Assembly: GCF_021389935.1 (NCBI RefSeq)
Contig: NZ_CP089979.1
Coordinates: 1,965,001 to 2,029,000 of the forward strand
Direction of reading: 5' to 3'
Origin: Fulvivirga ligni
GTDB lineage: Bacteria; Bacteroidota; Bacteroidia; Cytophagales; Cyclobacteriaceae
DNA length: 64,000 nt
Both the position numbers and the translations under genes were made by a program. How positions within the stretch are numbered: the stretch's first letter is position 1; every line of letters starts with the position of its first letter. The notes under the pieces were generated by a model. That model did not search any database. It was given only the letters and a program-made list of their open reading frames with translations, and was not told the origin of the DNA. Positions 37,440 to 46,804 of the stretch are shown here, in pieces.

Positions 37440-39029
37440 TTATATAGAAGGAGGGTCTTGTAATAAGGCCTTCCTTAATATGTTATCCCTCTCATAGATA
37501 TCTAACCTAAAATTGGTGTTGCCGTTTTCATCAACAAAGGCAGTCCAATATAATAAGTGAACCATAATATCTTTCTTGATCATCATGGTCAAGTTTTTTG
37601 AGGTTCTAATCACTTCATCTACACGCTTTTCATCCCATTTATCAGTATCACTGTTGAGGATGTAAGCGGCCATTTCTTTGGGTCTTGATAGTCTTATACA
37701 GCCTGAACTGAGTGCTCTGTCTGTATTTCCAAAAAGCTCCCGGTGGTTGGTATCATGCATGTACACGTTATAGGGGTTAGGGAAGATAAACTTCACTATT
37801 CCCAAGGCATTATTTAAACCAGGCTCTTGTCTTAGCTGATATGGAAAGTTCCTCGGCGTAGTAGTCGCCCAATTGATGGTATTAGGATCTATTATTTGAT
37901 CTCCGTTTACTACTTTAATGTTTATGCTGTTCAGGTAGTTCGGGTTTTTGCGAATGGCTGGCAAAATATCCTGAGATAAGATGGTTGGAGGAACGGTCCA
38001 GTATGGGTTAAACACCAGGTATCTGAGCTTTTCGCTAAATACAGGGGTTTTTCTGAATGGCTTCCCTACCACCACATTCATTTTTAATTCAGTCTTACCA
38101 TCTTTTACTGCCTGTAATTCAAAATTCGCGATATTCACTATGATATGTTCCTTTCCTAAATTAGTAGGCAGCCATCTGCATCTTTCCAGATTAACTATAA
38201 TCATATCTATGCGCTCATCTACCGAGAAATTCATGGCGGAAAGCGTTCCTTTACCTATAGCACCATCAGACGCTAAGCCGTGCTTCTTTTGGAAATCTTT
38301 AACTGAAGCAGCTAGTCCTTCGTCATAGAATGAAATTAAAGAATCGGGCAGGTTCGGTAACTGATAGGTTTCAGTTACAGCAAGCCTCTTCCTTATGTCT
38401 TGAACTCGTGGATCAGTATCACCTGGTTTTATAGTTTCTCCTGCTGCTATGGGCTGCCAGCCTCCTTTTTCCTTCAGATCTCTATATTTTGCTAAAGCCT
38501 TTTTTAATTTGATATATGTCTCATACTTAGGCTTAAGGCTATTTATGCTTCTGGCTACCTCTATTTCTGATACGGCATGATTTAAAGTTTGCTTCAGGTC
38601 TACATCTTTGGTGCTTACAATCCATTCAGGGTCAATGGTTTTAGCGTTCACCTTACCAGAAATCAAATGGGAGGTAAGTAGTAAATAAGCATCTGTGAGC
38701 AAAATATCCTGAAGAGCCGTTACTTCTTTGGCAGTGGTAATGTTCTTTAAAAGGTAGCTCAAATGATAATCCTCAGGCTCTAATCCGTCCTCATGGATTC
38801 GCTTAATCTGCTCAATAAGCTCGGCGATATTGTCGTCATTAGTCCAGGCGGGTTCAAATCCTCTGTCCAGATAAAATTCTGGAATAGACTTCTTTCCAAA
38901 TATTCTCTGACCATCTATTTCAAAGGTTTTGTTTTCAACCCATCTTCTTATTTCCTCACTAGGCTCTATAGGAGCGGCAACTAATTTTAAATTTAGTAGG
39001 ATAAAAGCTGCTATTAGCAGATTTCTCAT
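37440..39029 (-). CDS. YcbB-like L,D-transpeptidase (second copy)
   Basis: The 529 residues show the same order as the protein encoded at 34715-36478: signal peptide (MRNLLIAAFILLNLKLVAAP), scaffold domain, peptidoglycan-binding motif (SVKDFQKKHGLASDGAIGKG) and YkuD domain with MHDTNH and the nucleophile Cys444 in SSGCIRLSRP. The start codon overlaps the corA stop (ATGA), so both are in one operon. Confidence 0.9.
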   Translation of the reverse strand: MRNLLIAAFILLNLKLVAAPIEPSEEIRRWVENKTFEIDGQRIFGKKSIPEFYLDRGFEPAWTNDDNIAELIEQIKRIHEDGLEPEDYHLSYLLKNITTAKEVTALQDILLTDAYLLLTSHLISGKVNAKTIDPEWIVSTKDVDLKQTLNHAVSEIEVARSINSLKPKYETYIKLKKALAKYRDLKEKGGWQPIAAGETIKPGDTDPRVQDIRKRLAVTETYQLPNLPDSLISFYDEGLAASVKDFQKKHGLASDGAIGKGTLSAMNFSVDERIDMIIVNLERCRWLPTNLGKEHIIVNIANFELQAVKDGKTELKMNVVVGKPFRKTPVFSEKLRYLVFNPYWTVPPTILSQDILPAIRKNPNYLNSINIKVVNGDQIIDPNTINWATTTPRNFPYQLRQEPGLNNALGIVKFIFPNPYNVYMHDTNHRELFGNTDRALSSGCIRLSRPKEMAAYILNSDTDKWDEKRVDEVIRTSKNLTMMIKKDIMVHLLYWTAFVDENGNTNFRLDIYERDNILRKALLQDPPSI

Positions 39030-40144
39030 AACCAGTCTTTCTTTTTAAAGTAAAACAACATTGCAATAAATATGGAAATCATCACACCCCAGGTGACATA
39101 GTAACTGTATTTCCAATGGAGTTCAGGCATATGATCGAAGTTCATGCCATAGATTCCAGCAATAAATGTAAGCGGTATAAATATGGTAGCAATGATGGTG
39201 AGGACTTTCATTACCTCATTCATTTTATTGCTTATACTGGTCATATACATATCCATAAGACCAGTGGTAAGGTCACGATAGGTTTCCACCGTTTCTATGA
39301 CATGTATGGTGTGGTCATAAACATCTGAGAAGTAAGTGAGTGTTTCATTGCTAATAATGGCATACTCACCTTTCATGATTTTGCTTATGGATTCCCTTAA
39401 AGGATATACAGATTTTCTAAGAAAAATAAGCTCTTTTTTAAGCTTTTGAATCTGCTTTAAAGTTTTTTGAGTCGGTTCTAAATAGACTTCATCTTCCAGT
39501 TCTTCTATCTTTTCACCTATTTGCTCAAGTACCACATAGTAGCTATCAACAATGGTATCTATTAAACGATAAAAGAGATAATCAGCCCCTTTTTTACGAG
39601 CTCTAATCACACTGGTAGTTTTGTCTTGCCTCAATCGACCTCTTAAACTATCAAACAAATCTCCTTCTTTTTCCTGAAAAGAAAGTAGATAGTTAGAGCC
39701 TAACACAAAGCTCATCTGCTCATAATTGATCACATCTCCCAAGTCACCTTCCTCCTGAATGGAGTGTAGTGTTTTCAAGGTAAAGAATAGATGATCTTCA
39801 TAATCATCAGACTTTGGCCTTTGGTCCGGGTTTAAAATATCTTCTAGCAAAAGGGGGTGAAGTTTATAGTGTTCACCTATACTCTCAATGAGTTGAATAT
39901 TGTGAAGGCCATCAACATTTAGCCAGTTTACATTCAGCTCATCGGTATGTGGGAGTATTTCGTCAATACTTTTACCAGTAGTTTCATGTATTTCATTTTC
40001 ATTATAGGAAATGAGCTCAATTTGCGATTTGTCAGTAAGCTGATTTCCTGTATATATTAAAGTGCCTGGGGGCAAACCCGCTGTTTCTTTGGAGTTTCTT
40101 ATGCCCAGTACTTTAGATAATTTAGTGAGGCGTGGTAAATTCAT
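39026..40144 (-). CDS. corA: CorA-type Mg2+/Co2+ transporter
   Basis: CorA forms a pentameric divalent-cation channel. The 372 residues have the large soluble N-terminal domain with a long helix, then two C-terminal membrane segments separated by the signature Gly333-Met334-Asn335 (IYGMNFDHMPEL) and a basic tail KKKDWL. It is upstream of and overlaps the second YcbB-like gene by 4 bp. Confidence 0.93.
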   Translation of the reverse strand: MNLPRLTKLSKVLGIRNSKETAGLPPGTLIYTGNQLTDKSQIELISYNENEIHETTGKSIDEILPHTDELNVNWLNVDGLHNIQLIESIGEHYKLHPLLLEDILNPDQRPKSDDYEDHLFFTLKTLHSIQEEGDLGDVINYEQMSFVLGSNYLLSFQEKEGDLFDSLRGRLRQDKTTSVIRARKKGADYLFYRLIDTIVDSYYVVLEQIGEKIEELEDEVYLEPTQKTLKQIQKLKKELIFLRKSVYPLRESISKIMKGEYAIISNETLTYFSDVYDHTIHVIETVETYRDLTTGLMDMYMTSISNKMNEVMKVLTIIATIFIPLTFIAGIYGMNFDHMPELHWKYSYYVTWGVMISIFIAMLFYFKKKDWL

Positions 40145-40191
40145 ATTTACTAAATTCAGTAATCTCTATACTTAATAATTAATAAGACCTT

Positions 40192-41079
40192 TTAGTTATG
40201 GTCAGAGCTCGGCTGAGTGGCCTTTTTTAAGAATTCCAGTGTTTTATCAAAAGCTTTTTGAGCGTCTTCGGGTAAAATTTCACTGTCATAAGGATGACTT
40301 CCTCCCAGCACATGGTTAGCATCTTCTATAAGAAATAGCTCAGACGTAGGATTCATTTCATGGAGCATAAGAGCTTCACGGTGCTCTACAGTTTCATCGT
40401 TAGTGCCGTGAACTATGAGCTGTGGAATGGTTAAATTTTCTGCGGCCTTTGAGATAGTAAATCTTTCTTCGTTTGCGAAGAAGTCTTCCACAATTTGATA
40501 GTCAAGCGGCATTTCCTGCTTAGTCCTGCTATTTGTAATGTAGATAGTTTGATCTTTTTTCCATTGGCCTAAAGCGGCCTCGGGCCATCTCATTTTAAAA
40601 TCAGCAACAGATGCCCAGGTTACAATACCTTTTATTCTACTATCTTCTGCGGCCTTTAAAATTGAAACGCCCCCGCCACGGCTATGCCCCATAATGAATA
40701 CTTTCTCAAGGTCCATTTCGCTGGCAGGTAGTGGGCAATCTTCAGTAAATAAATAATTAATGACCTCATCAATGTCATCTAGCTCTATGGTGAAATTGTT
40801 TTGACCAAAGGCCTTTAGATCGCTGAATTCACTAGGGTTTTCTGGTGTGGTACCGTTATGAGAGAGATTTAGTTTTAAGAAGACAAAACCATTATCAGCG
40901 AAATTATCGGCCATTATATTAAAATAACCCCAATCTTTGAATCCTTTAAAGCCGTGAATAAATATAATTACAGGTTTTTTCTGATTATTTGATAGATATC
41001 TGGCATCTACTAATATTTTTGCAGCATTATGCTTAGCAGATAGTAGGATGTTATCTTTCAATTTAATGGAGTTGGTCAT
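40192..41079 (-). CDS. Alpha/beta hydrolase of unknown substrate
   Basis: The 295 residues form a cytosolic serine hydrolase with oxyanion loop HGFKGFKDWGYFN, nucleophile Ser133 in GHSRGGG, acid in HGTNDETV and His in DANHVLGG. The family includes acyl esterases and dienelactone-type hydrolases; the substrate cannot be told. It diverges from the polyprenyl synthase gene. Confidence 0.85.
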   Translation of the reverse strand: MTNSIKLKDNILLSAKHNAAKILVDARYLSNNQKKPVIIFIHGFKGFKDWGYFNIMADNFADNGFVFLKLNLSHNGTTPENPSEFSDLKAFGQNNFTIELDDIDEVINYLFTEDCPLPASEMDLEKVFIMGHSRGGGVSILKAAEDSRIKGIVTWASVADFKMRWPEAALGQWKKDQTIYITNSRTKQEMPLDYQIVEDFFANEERFTISKAAENLTIPQLIVHGTNDETVEHREALMLHEMNPTSELFLIEDANHVLGGSHPYDSEILPEDAQKAFDKTLEFLKKATQPSSDHN

Positions 41080-41133
41080 TTTATATTTTGATTAGGTCTT
41101 TTTCGTCATTATTATTGTAGCTCATTAGTCCAC

Positions 41134-42108
41134 ATGGCTTTAAAACTACGCGATATTCAGTCCCCGATAGCTTCAGAGATGGAGGAATTTGAAAAAAAAT
41201 TCCGTGCCTCTATGAAGACCAAAGTGTTGCTTCTCGATAAAATAATGAGTTATATCGTAAAGCGCAAAGGTAAGCAAATGCGACCTATGTTCGTGTTTTT
41301 AACCGCCGGCACTTGTGGTGAGATCTCAGAAGCCACCTACCGGGGAGCATCATTAATAGAACTTTTGCATACTGCAACTTTAGTACATGACGATGTAGTA
41401 GATGACGCCAACTATAGAAGAGGCTTCTTTTCTGTAAACGCTTTGTGGAAAAATAAGATCGCGGTTTTGGTGGGTGACTACCTTTTGAGTAGAGGATTAC
41501 TTTTATCTGTAGATAATGAAGATTATCATCTGCTTAGAATAGTGTCACAGGCAGTAAAACTGATGAGTGAGGGTGAACTACTTCAAATGGAGAAAGCCAG
41601 AAGGCTGGATATCACTGAAGAGGTTTATTATGAAATTATTCGTCAGAAAACGGCTTCTCTTATCTCTTCTTGTTGTGCTGTGGGTGCTGCTTCTGTTCAG
41701 GATAACCCTGAAGTAATTGAAAAGATGCAGCAGTTTGGAGAGAAGGTCGGTATGGCTTTTCAAATTAAGGACGATCTTTTTGACTATGGTGAAGATGAAG
41801 TGGGCAAGCCGCTTGGTATCGATATCCGTGAAAAGAAAATGACCCTTCCACTTATTCATGCTTTGCAAAAGGCTCCATGGCTAGAGAAAAAGCGTATTTT
41901 GAATATGGTGAGAAACCATAATGATAATACCAATAAGATCAACCAGATTATTGAATATGTGAAGTCTTCGGGAGGCCTCGAGTATGCTCAGGAAGTGATG
42001 TACCGCTACTATAATGAGGCGATTGCTATTCTTGATGATTTTGCAGATACACCTTACAAAAACTCTTTAAGGCAATTGGTTCAGTTTACCATTGAGCGCA
42101 ATAAATAA
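41134..42108 (+). CDS. Long-chain polyprenyl diphosphate synthase (octaprenyl/solanesyl type)
   Basis: This enzyme extends farnesyl diphosphate with isopentenyl diphosphate to make the quinone side chain. The 324 residues carry the first aspartate-rich motif DDVVD at 86-90 (LVHDDVVDDANYRRG) and the second DDLFD at 213-217 (QIKDDLFDYGED). The small residues before the first motif fit a long product, probably the menaquinone tail in Bacteroidota. Confidence 0.92.
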   Translation: MALKLRDIQSPIASEMEEFEKKFRASMKTKVLLLDKIMSYIVKRKGKQMRPMFVFLTAGTCGEISEATYRGASLIELLHTATLVHDDVVDDANYRRGFFSVNALWKNKIAVLVGDYLLSRGLLLSVDNEDYHLLRIVSQAVKLMSEGELLQMEKARRLDITEEVYYEIIRQKTASLISSCCAVGAASVQDNPEVIEKMQQFGEKVGMAFQIKDDLFDYGEDEVGKPLGIDIREKKMTLPLIHALQKAPWLEKKRILNMVRNHNDNTNKINQIIEYVKSSGGLEYAQEVMYRYYNEAIAILDDFADTPYKNSLRQLVQFTIERNK

Positions 42109-42175
42109 CCTTTCTTTAGTTTAAACAAAACACACATTTCCGGCGTATTACATAGGTACTTACCTAAGTGTAGTT

Positions 42176-43543
42176 ATGGAATACGATGCGATAATAATTG
42201 GTGCCGGACAGGCTGGTCCTCCTTTGGCTTTTAAGCTGGCAAAGGCTGGTCATAAAGTAGCTATTATTGAGCGAAAATATTTTGGTGGAACTTGTGTCAA
42301 TACTGGTTGCACTCCCACAAAAACCATGATTGCCAGCGCCAAAGTAGCTTATACCGTGAAAAGAGCTCAAAAGTATGGTATTAGCGGGGTTTCCAATTTC
42401 AAAGTAGACTTCCATAAGGTAAGGGAGAGGAGAGATGAAATTGTGCTCAACTCCAGAGATGGCTTGAAATCTTCCTTAGAAAATGCTGAGAATATCACAG
42501 TTTTTGAAGGGCATGCAAAATTCACCAGCAATAAATCCATTCTAATTAATAATCAGGAGCTTCATGCAGAGAAGATATTTATAAATACCGGAGGTAGAGC
42601 CAGGGTAGGAGACCATGAAGAAGGTTTGGATTGTTTAACCAATAGCTCCATGATGAAGCTGGAAGAACTTCCTGAGCATCTGGTGATTATTGGTGGTAGT
42701 TATATAGGTATTGAATTCGCGCAAATGTTTAAGCGCTTTGGTAGTAAGGTGACTATAGTGGAGAAGGGCCCTTGCCTGGTGAGTCGTGAAGATGAAGAGG
42801 TATCTAAAAACGTACAGGATATCCTGGAGAAAGAAGGAATTCAAGTACGGACCAATGCCGAATGTATTTATGCTAAACACTCTGAAGATGGCGGTGTGGA
42901 GGTAGAGATAAACTGTGAGGATGGTGATCCCAGTGTTTTTGGAACTCGTTTATTGTATGCTATAGGTAGACAGCCAAATACTGATGAATTGGGCTTAGAG
43001 AATACTGAAATTGAAATGTCTGAGGAAGGATTTATAAAAGTTGACGAGCACTTACAAACTTCAGTAGCAGGTATTTATGCTTTAGGTGATTGCAATGGCC
43101 AGGGAGCTTTTACCCATACGGCGTATAATGACTATGAGATTGCTATTGATCATGTGCTGGGTGAAGGGAAGCGCAAGCTTTCAGATAGAAAGTTATGTTA
43201 CGCACTTTATATGGATCCTCCCTTGGCGAGGGTAGGTCTAAATGAAGCGGAAGTTAGAGAGAAGAATATTAAGGTTCTAAAGGCTGAAATGCCAATGGAT
43301 AAGGTGGCAAGGGCTAGAGAAAAAGGTGAAACAGAAGGATTTATGAAAATCCTTATAGATAAAGAAAGTGACCTGATTTTGGGTGCAGTGATCCTGGGAA
43401 CTGGGGCAGATGAAATCATACATTCTATTTTAGATGTAATGTATGCGGAGAAACCTTATGCTCTAATAAGAGATGCTGTACATATTCATCCTACCATTTC
43501 AGAACTGATCCCTACAATGCTTGAAAATTTGCAGGAGCTTTAG
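42176..43543 (+). CDS. MerA-like FAD-dependent pyridine nucleotide-disulfide oxidoreductase
   Basis: The 455 residues have the FAD motif IIGAGQAGPPLA, the redox-active pair Cys40/Cys45 in GGTCVNTGCTPTK, the NAD(P) motif VIIGGSYIGIEFAQMFKRFG and the dimer-interface active site HPTISE. The CVNTGC spelling is that of mercuric reductase-like enzymes, not of lipoamide dehydrogenase (CLNVGC). There is no N-terminal metal-binding domain, no C-terminal Cys pair and no mer gene nearby, so mercury reduction is not supported; a general quinone or disulfide reductase role is more likely. Its end overlaps the convergent next gene by 4 bp. Confidence 0.87.
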   Translation: MEYDAIIIGAGQAGPPLAFKLAKAGHKVAIIERKYFGGTCVNTGCTPTKTMIASAKVAYTVKRAQKYGISGVSNFKVDFHKVRERRDEIVLNSRDGLKSSLENAENITVFEGHAKFTSNKSILINNQELHAEKIFINTGGRARVGDHEEGLDCLTNSSMMKLEELPEHLVIIGGSYIGIEFAQMFKRFGSKVTIVEKGPCLVSREDEEVSKNVQDILEKEGIQVRTNAECIYAKHSEDGGVEVEINCEDGDPSVFGTRLLYAIGRQPNTDELGLENTEIEMSEEGFIKVDEHLQTSVAGIYALGDCNGQGAFTHTAYNDYEIAIDHVLGEGKRKLSDRKLCYALYMDPPLARVGLNEAEVREKNIKVLKAEMPMDKVARAREKGETEGFMKILIDKESDLILGAVILGTGADEIIHSILDVMYAEKPYALIRDAVHIHPTISELIPTMLENLQEL

Positions 43544-44979
43544 TTTGTATTATTATCAGCGGCCTTTCTTTGCTCCATAGCTTCATATTTCGATAAGAAA
43601 TCTTCCAAGCGCTCTGCAGGTAGTTTTTTAGCTATAATTTTCTTCTTTTCATCCAGCACATAAATGGTTGGAGTAGTCATAGCGTCGTAAAGATTTTTAT
43701 AAGACTCTGTATATGTTCTGGGGCCATCTACAGTAGTCCAGTCTTCCATCTTCATGGTTTTGATGTAATCCTTCATTTTTACCATAGATGTATCTGCAGA
43801 AACAGCATAGATGCCTATGTCAAAGGCTGTTTCATCATAAAACTTCTTCAACTTAGGAGTCTCTTTCTTACAGTGGCCACAATCAGGATCATAGAAGTAT
43901 ATAAGTGTGTACTTATTCTTCATGTCATAAAGTGATTTTGCCTGAAGATTTTCATCTAGCATAATCAGATTAGGCGCGGTCTTTCCTATCAGGCTGCCTC
44001 TCAGTTGGTTGGCTCTTTCCTTGAGGTTTTTAACAAGGCTTGCATTAGCCCAGTAACTCATTTCTCCAGATTCGAAATAAGTATCATAAAGGTGTACAAA
44101 GACCTCATCTAAGCCCATAATTTCAGGATGCTGGTATTTAATAGTTGCTATCCATATAAAATACTTGTAGGTATCTTCATTTTGTTTAGCTACCTGAGCT
44201 AATTCATCAATGGCTTTGCTCACACTATCAGGATGTTGATAGATTAACTTGTCTAGATAATCTTCCATTTTACGCTTGTATAGAGGTTCATTGAGCCTTA
44301 TCATAGCAGGATCTGCCAGATTAAAGTTGTCCCAATAATGGGCTTTATAATATCTGTAGCTAAATGTAGAGTCGATAGAGCCATTATCTAATTGAGGTGC
44401 TTCAGGTACGTCTATTTTCTGATTTGCCTTTAGTATTTTAGAATATAAAGTGTTAGGGTGCTTCTTGATGATTTCATCCTGATGCGCCATTACTTTGTCA
44501 TTCAGCTTGTTCAGAAACTCTCTAGATTCTTTTTTGTCAGCTTCAGAGCTGGTGCTGTCTTTCAGCGTTTTTACATAAGGCATAGCTTCTTCATTACGCT
44601 TTTCATTATAAAGCATATTCTGGAAGAAGATTTCATTATCTACATCACCATTTACTTTTGCAGACTTTACAAATTCCGGGTTGGTAGTTTCTATGCTGAA
44701 TTGCTGGTCTTGATTAATGATGATATCAAAGAGCTTATTCTTATTTAAAACCAGAAAGTAAATTCCGGGCGTTAAAGTTTTTGAGCCATCAAAAGTGAAT
44801 TTTCCATCATTTCCTGCCTGAGCAGTATCTGTAAGGTAGGTGCTTTCACCGAAGAAATTGCCTAAATAAATGGTGGTGTCAGCAAGGCCGTGAATCTGAA
44901 AATCAAGCTGATATCCTTGCTGGGCCTGGCTGGTGAAAAAAATGATAAGTAGTGAAAAAGTGAAAAAGAGTTTTCGCAT
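43540..44979 (-). CDS. TlpA-like thiol-disulfide oxidoreductase with N-terminal DUF4369-like domain
   Basis: The 479 residues start with a signal peptide (1-19), a beta-rich DUF4369-like domain (about 25-120), a helical middle (DUF5106-like, 130-330) and a C-terminal thioredoxin fold with the redox pair Cys367 and Cys370 in DPDCGHCKKE. Such periplasmic proteins of Bacteroidota serve in thiol-disulfide exchange or cytochrome maturation; the partner is unknown. Confidence 0.88.
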   Translation of the reverse strand: MRKLFFTFSLLIIFFTSQAQQGYQLDFQIHGLADTTIYLGNFFGESTYLTDTAQAGNDGKFTFDGSKTLTPGIYFLVLNKNKLFDIIINQDQQFSIETTNPEFVKSAKVNGDVDNEIFFQNMLYNEKRNEEAMPYVKTLKDSTSSEADKKESREFLNKLNDKVMAHQDEIIKKHPNTLYSKILKANQKIDVPEAPQLDNGSIDSTFSYRYYKAHYWDNFNLADPAMIRLNEPLYKRKMEDYLDKLIYQHPDSVSKAIDELAQVAKQNEDTYKYFIWIATIKYQHPEIMGLDEVFVHLYDTYFESGEMSYWANASLVKNLKERANQLRGSLIGKTAPNLIMLDENLQAKSLYDMKNKYTLIYFYDPDCGHCKKETPKLKKFYDETAFDIGIYAVSADTSMVKMKDYIKTMKMEDWTTVDGPRTYTESYKNLYDAMTTPTIYVLDEKKKIIAKKLPAERLEDFLSKYEAMEQRKAADNNTN

Positions 44980-45105
44980 GGCTTTAAAAAACTATTCCTT
45001 AAAAACAGGAGAACATTGACCAGGAAAGTAAAGTTTCTGGCCGTTCCTGCACAATTTTAGTTAATTTCGATCAAAAATTCCCATTATTACTAATAAGGAT
45101 ATTTT

Positions 45106-45136
45106 TTTGTATAAATACATCATCTTAATACTTTTG
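45106..45136 (+). promoter_or_regulatory. gldA promoter (TTTG, 19 bases, TACTTTTG)
   Basis: TTTG at 45106-45109 and TACTTTTG at 45129-45136 with exactly 19 bases between match the Bacteroidota -33/-7 consensus. The gldA start codon follows 16 bases later, so the untranslated leader is short. Confidence 0.75.
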
Positions 45137-45152
45137 TCGTTCATTTGGTAAT

Positions 45153-46079
45153 ATGTCGATATCGGTCAAAAATCTCACTAAAGTATTCGGACAACAAAAG
45201 GCTATTGATAATATCTCATTCGAGGTTAAAAAAGGAGAGATCCTAGGCTTTTTAGGTCCAAACGGTGCGGGAAAATCTACAACTATGAAAATTGCTACGT
45301 GCTACCTGCCACCCACGGAAGGTACAGTAGAGGTTTGTGGTTTAGATGTAATAGAAGAATCTGTTGAAGTAAGGAAGCATATAGGTTATCTGCCTGAGCA
45401 TAATCCACTTTATCTGGAAATGTACGTACGTGAGTATCTGCATTTTATCGGAAAAATATATGGATTGTCTGGAAAGAAGCTAAAAAGTAGGGTAGATGAT
45501 ATTATCTCACTGTGCGGATTGACTAAGGAGCAGAATAAAAAGATAGAGGCGTTATCTAAAGGCTACAGGCAAAGAGTTGGACTGGCGCAGGCGCTTATTC
45601 ACGATCCTGAGGTGCTAATATTGGATGAGCCTACCACAGGTCTGGATCCTAACCAAATTGTAGAAATCAGAAATCTTATTAAAAATATAAGTCAGGATAA
45701 AACCGTGATTTTTTCTACTCACATTATGCAAGAAGTGCAAGCTTTATGTGATAAGGTGGTGGTGATTAATAACGGTAAAATTGTGGCGAACGATGAGATC
45801 AATCAACTGAAGAATACCACCCGGAAAGTAGCTGTTATTACAGTGGAATTTGGTTCTGAAGTGGATGAAAATGGTCTCAAAGAAATAGAAGGGGTTTTAG
45901 AGGTTGAGAAAATTCAACAGAATAAATATAGTATCACCGCTTCGATAGAAAAAGATGTAAGACCAGCCATATTCAATTATGCTGCGAGTAAAAATATCAC
46001 CTTGTTAGGCCTTCAGCAAGAGGAGGTTACAATAGAAAATGTATTCCAGGAATTGACGAAAGGAGGGAAAGTAGAATGA
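45153..46079 (+). CDS. gldA: Gliding motility-associated ABC transporter ATP-binding subunit GldA
   Basis: GldA powers the Gld ABC transporter needed for gliding in flavobacteria. The 308 residues contain Walker A GPNGAGKS (35-42), the signature LSKGYRQRVGLAQAL, Walker B LILDEPTTGLDP and a C-terminal extension (about 230-308) typical of GldA. It overlaps gldF by 4 bp, and the gldA-gldF-gldG order is what identifies it among similar ABC ATPases. Confidence 0.9.
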   Translation: MSISVKNLTKVFGQQKAIDNISFEVKKGEILGFLGPNGAGKSTTMKIATCYLPPTEGTVEVCGLDVIEESVEVRKHIGYLPEHNPLYLEMYVREYLHFIGKIYGLSGKKLKSRVDDIISLCGLTKEQNKKIEALSKGYRQRVGLAQALIHDPEVLILDEPTTGLDPNQIVEIRNLIKNISQDKTVIFSTHIMQEVQALCDKVVVINNGKIVANDEINQLKNTTRKVAVITVEFGSEVDENGLKEIEGVLEVEKIQQNKYSITASIEKDVRPAIFNYAASKNITLLGLQQEEVTIENVFQELTKGGKVE

Positions 46080-46804
46080 TCCAGATTTTTGTCAAGGAAT
46101 TTAATAGCTTCCTGAATTCTCTCATTGCCTATATAGTAATAGCGGTTTTTCTTACAGGAATTGGTCTACTCATGTGGGTATTTCCAGATACCTCGGTTTT
46201 AGAATACGGCTATGCTGATATGGAAACACTATTTGTGTTGGGGCCATATGTGTTTATGTTCCTAATACCGGCCATTACCATGAGAATGTTTGCTGAAGAA
46301 AAACGTGGAGGCACCATAGAGTTATTGCTCACCAAGCCACTTACTGATTGGCAGATTATATTCGGCAAATATCTGTCTGGCCTGGTCTTAGTGATCTTTG
46401 CAATTGTACCTACTATCATATACTATTGGTCTGTTTATCAACTAGGTAGCCCGGTCGGAAATATAGACACTGCCGGAGTGATGGGTTCATATGTTGGGTT
46501 AGTATTATTGGGAGCGGTATTTACTGCCATAGGCATCTTTTCTTCAGTGATCAGTACTAACCAGATTGTATCATTCATTGTAGCAGTATTCTTCTGCTTT
46601 ATCGTGTACTCAGGGTTTGGTTCAATTGCTTCTATTAATAATTGGGGAGCCTTCTCCGCTTTGATAGAGCAGCTCGGTATTCTTTACCATTATGATGCAT
46701 TGAGCAAAGGCCTAATTGATAGTAGAGATGTGATTTACTTTTTAAGTGTCATATCCGTGGTTCTATTAGCAACTAAACTAGTTTTAAGTAGTAGAAAATG
46801 GTAG
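46076..46804 (+). CDS. gldF: Gliding motility-associated ABC transporter permease GldF
   Basis: The 242 residues form an ABC-2-type permease with about six hydrophobic segments, the family length, and the motifs MRMFAEEKRGGTIELLLTKP and DWQIIFGKYLSGL. It overlaps gldA by 4 bp and gldG by 7 bp, so the three subunits are translated together. Confidence 0.92.
   Translation: MIQIFVKEFNSFLNSLIAYIVIAVFLTGIGLLMWVFPDTSVLEYGYADMETLFVLGPYVFMFLIPAITMRMFAEEKRGGTIELLLTKPLTDWQIIFGKYLSGLVLVIFAIVPTIIYYWSVYQLGSPVGNIDTAGVMGSYVGLVLLGAVFTAIGIFSSVISTNQIVSFIVAVFFCFIVYSGFGSIASINNWGAFSALIEQLGILYHYDALSKGLIDSRDVIYFLSVISVVLLATKLVLSSRKW

Noticed and set aside
37981-38328. 115-codon plus-strand frame within the second YcbB-like gene
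   Set aside because: Antisense shadow of a conserved coding region.
42176-43543. Lipoamide dehydrogenase call
   Set aside because: The redox motif is CVNTGC and no 2-oxoacid dehydrogenase genes are near.
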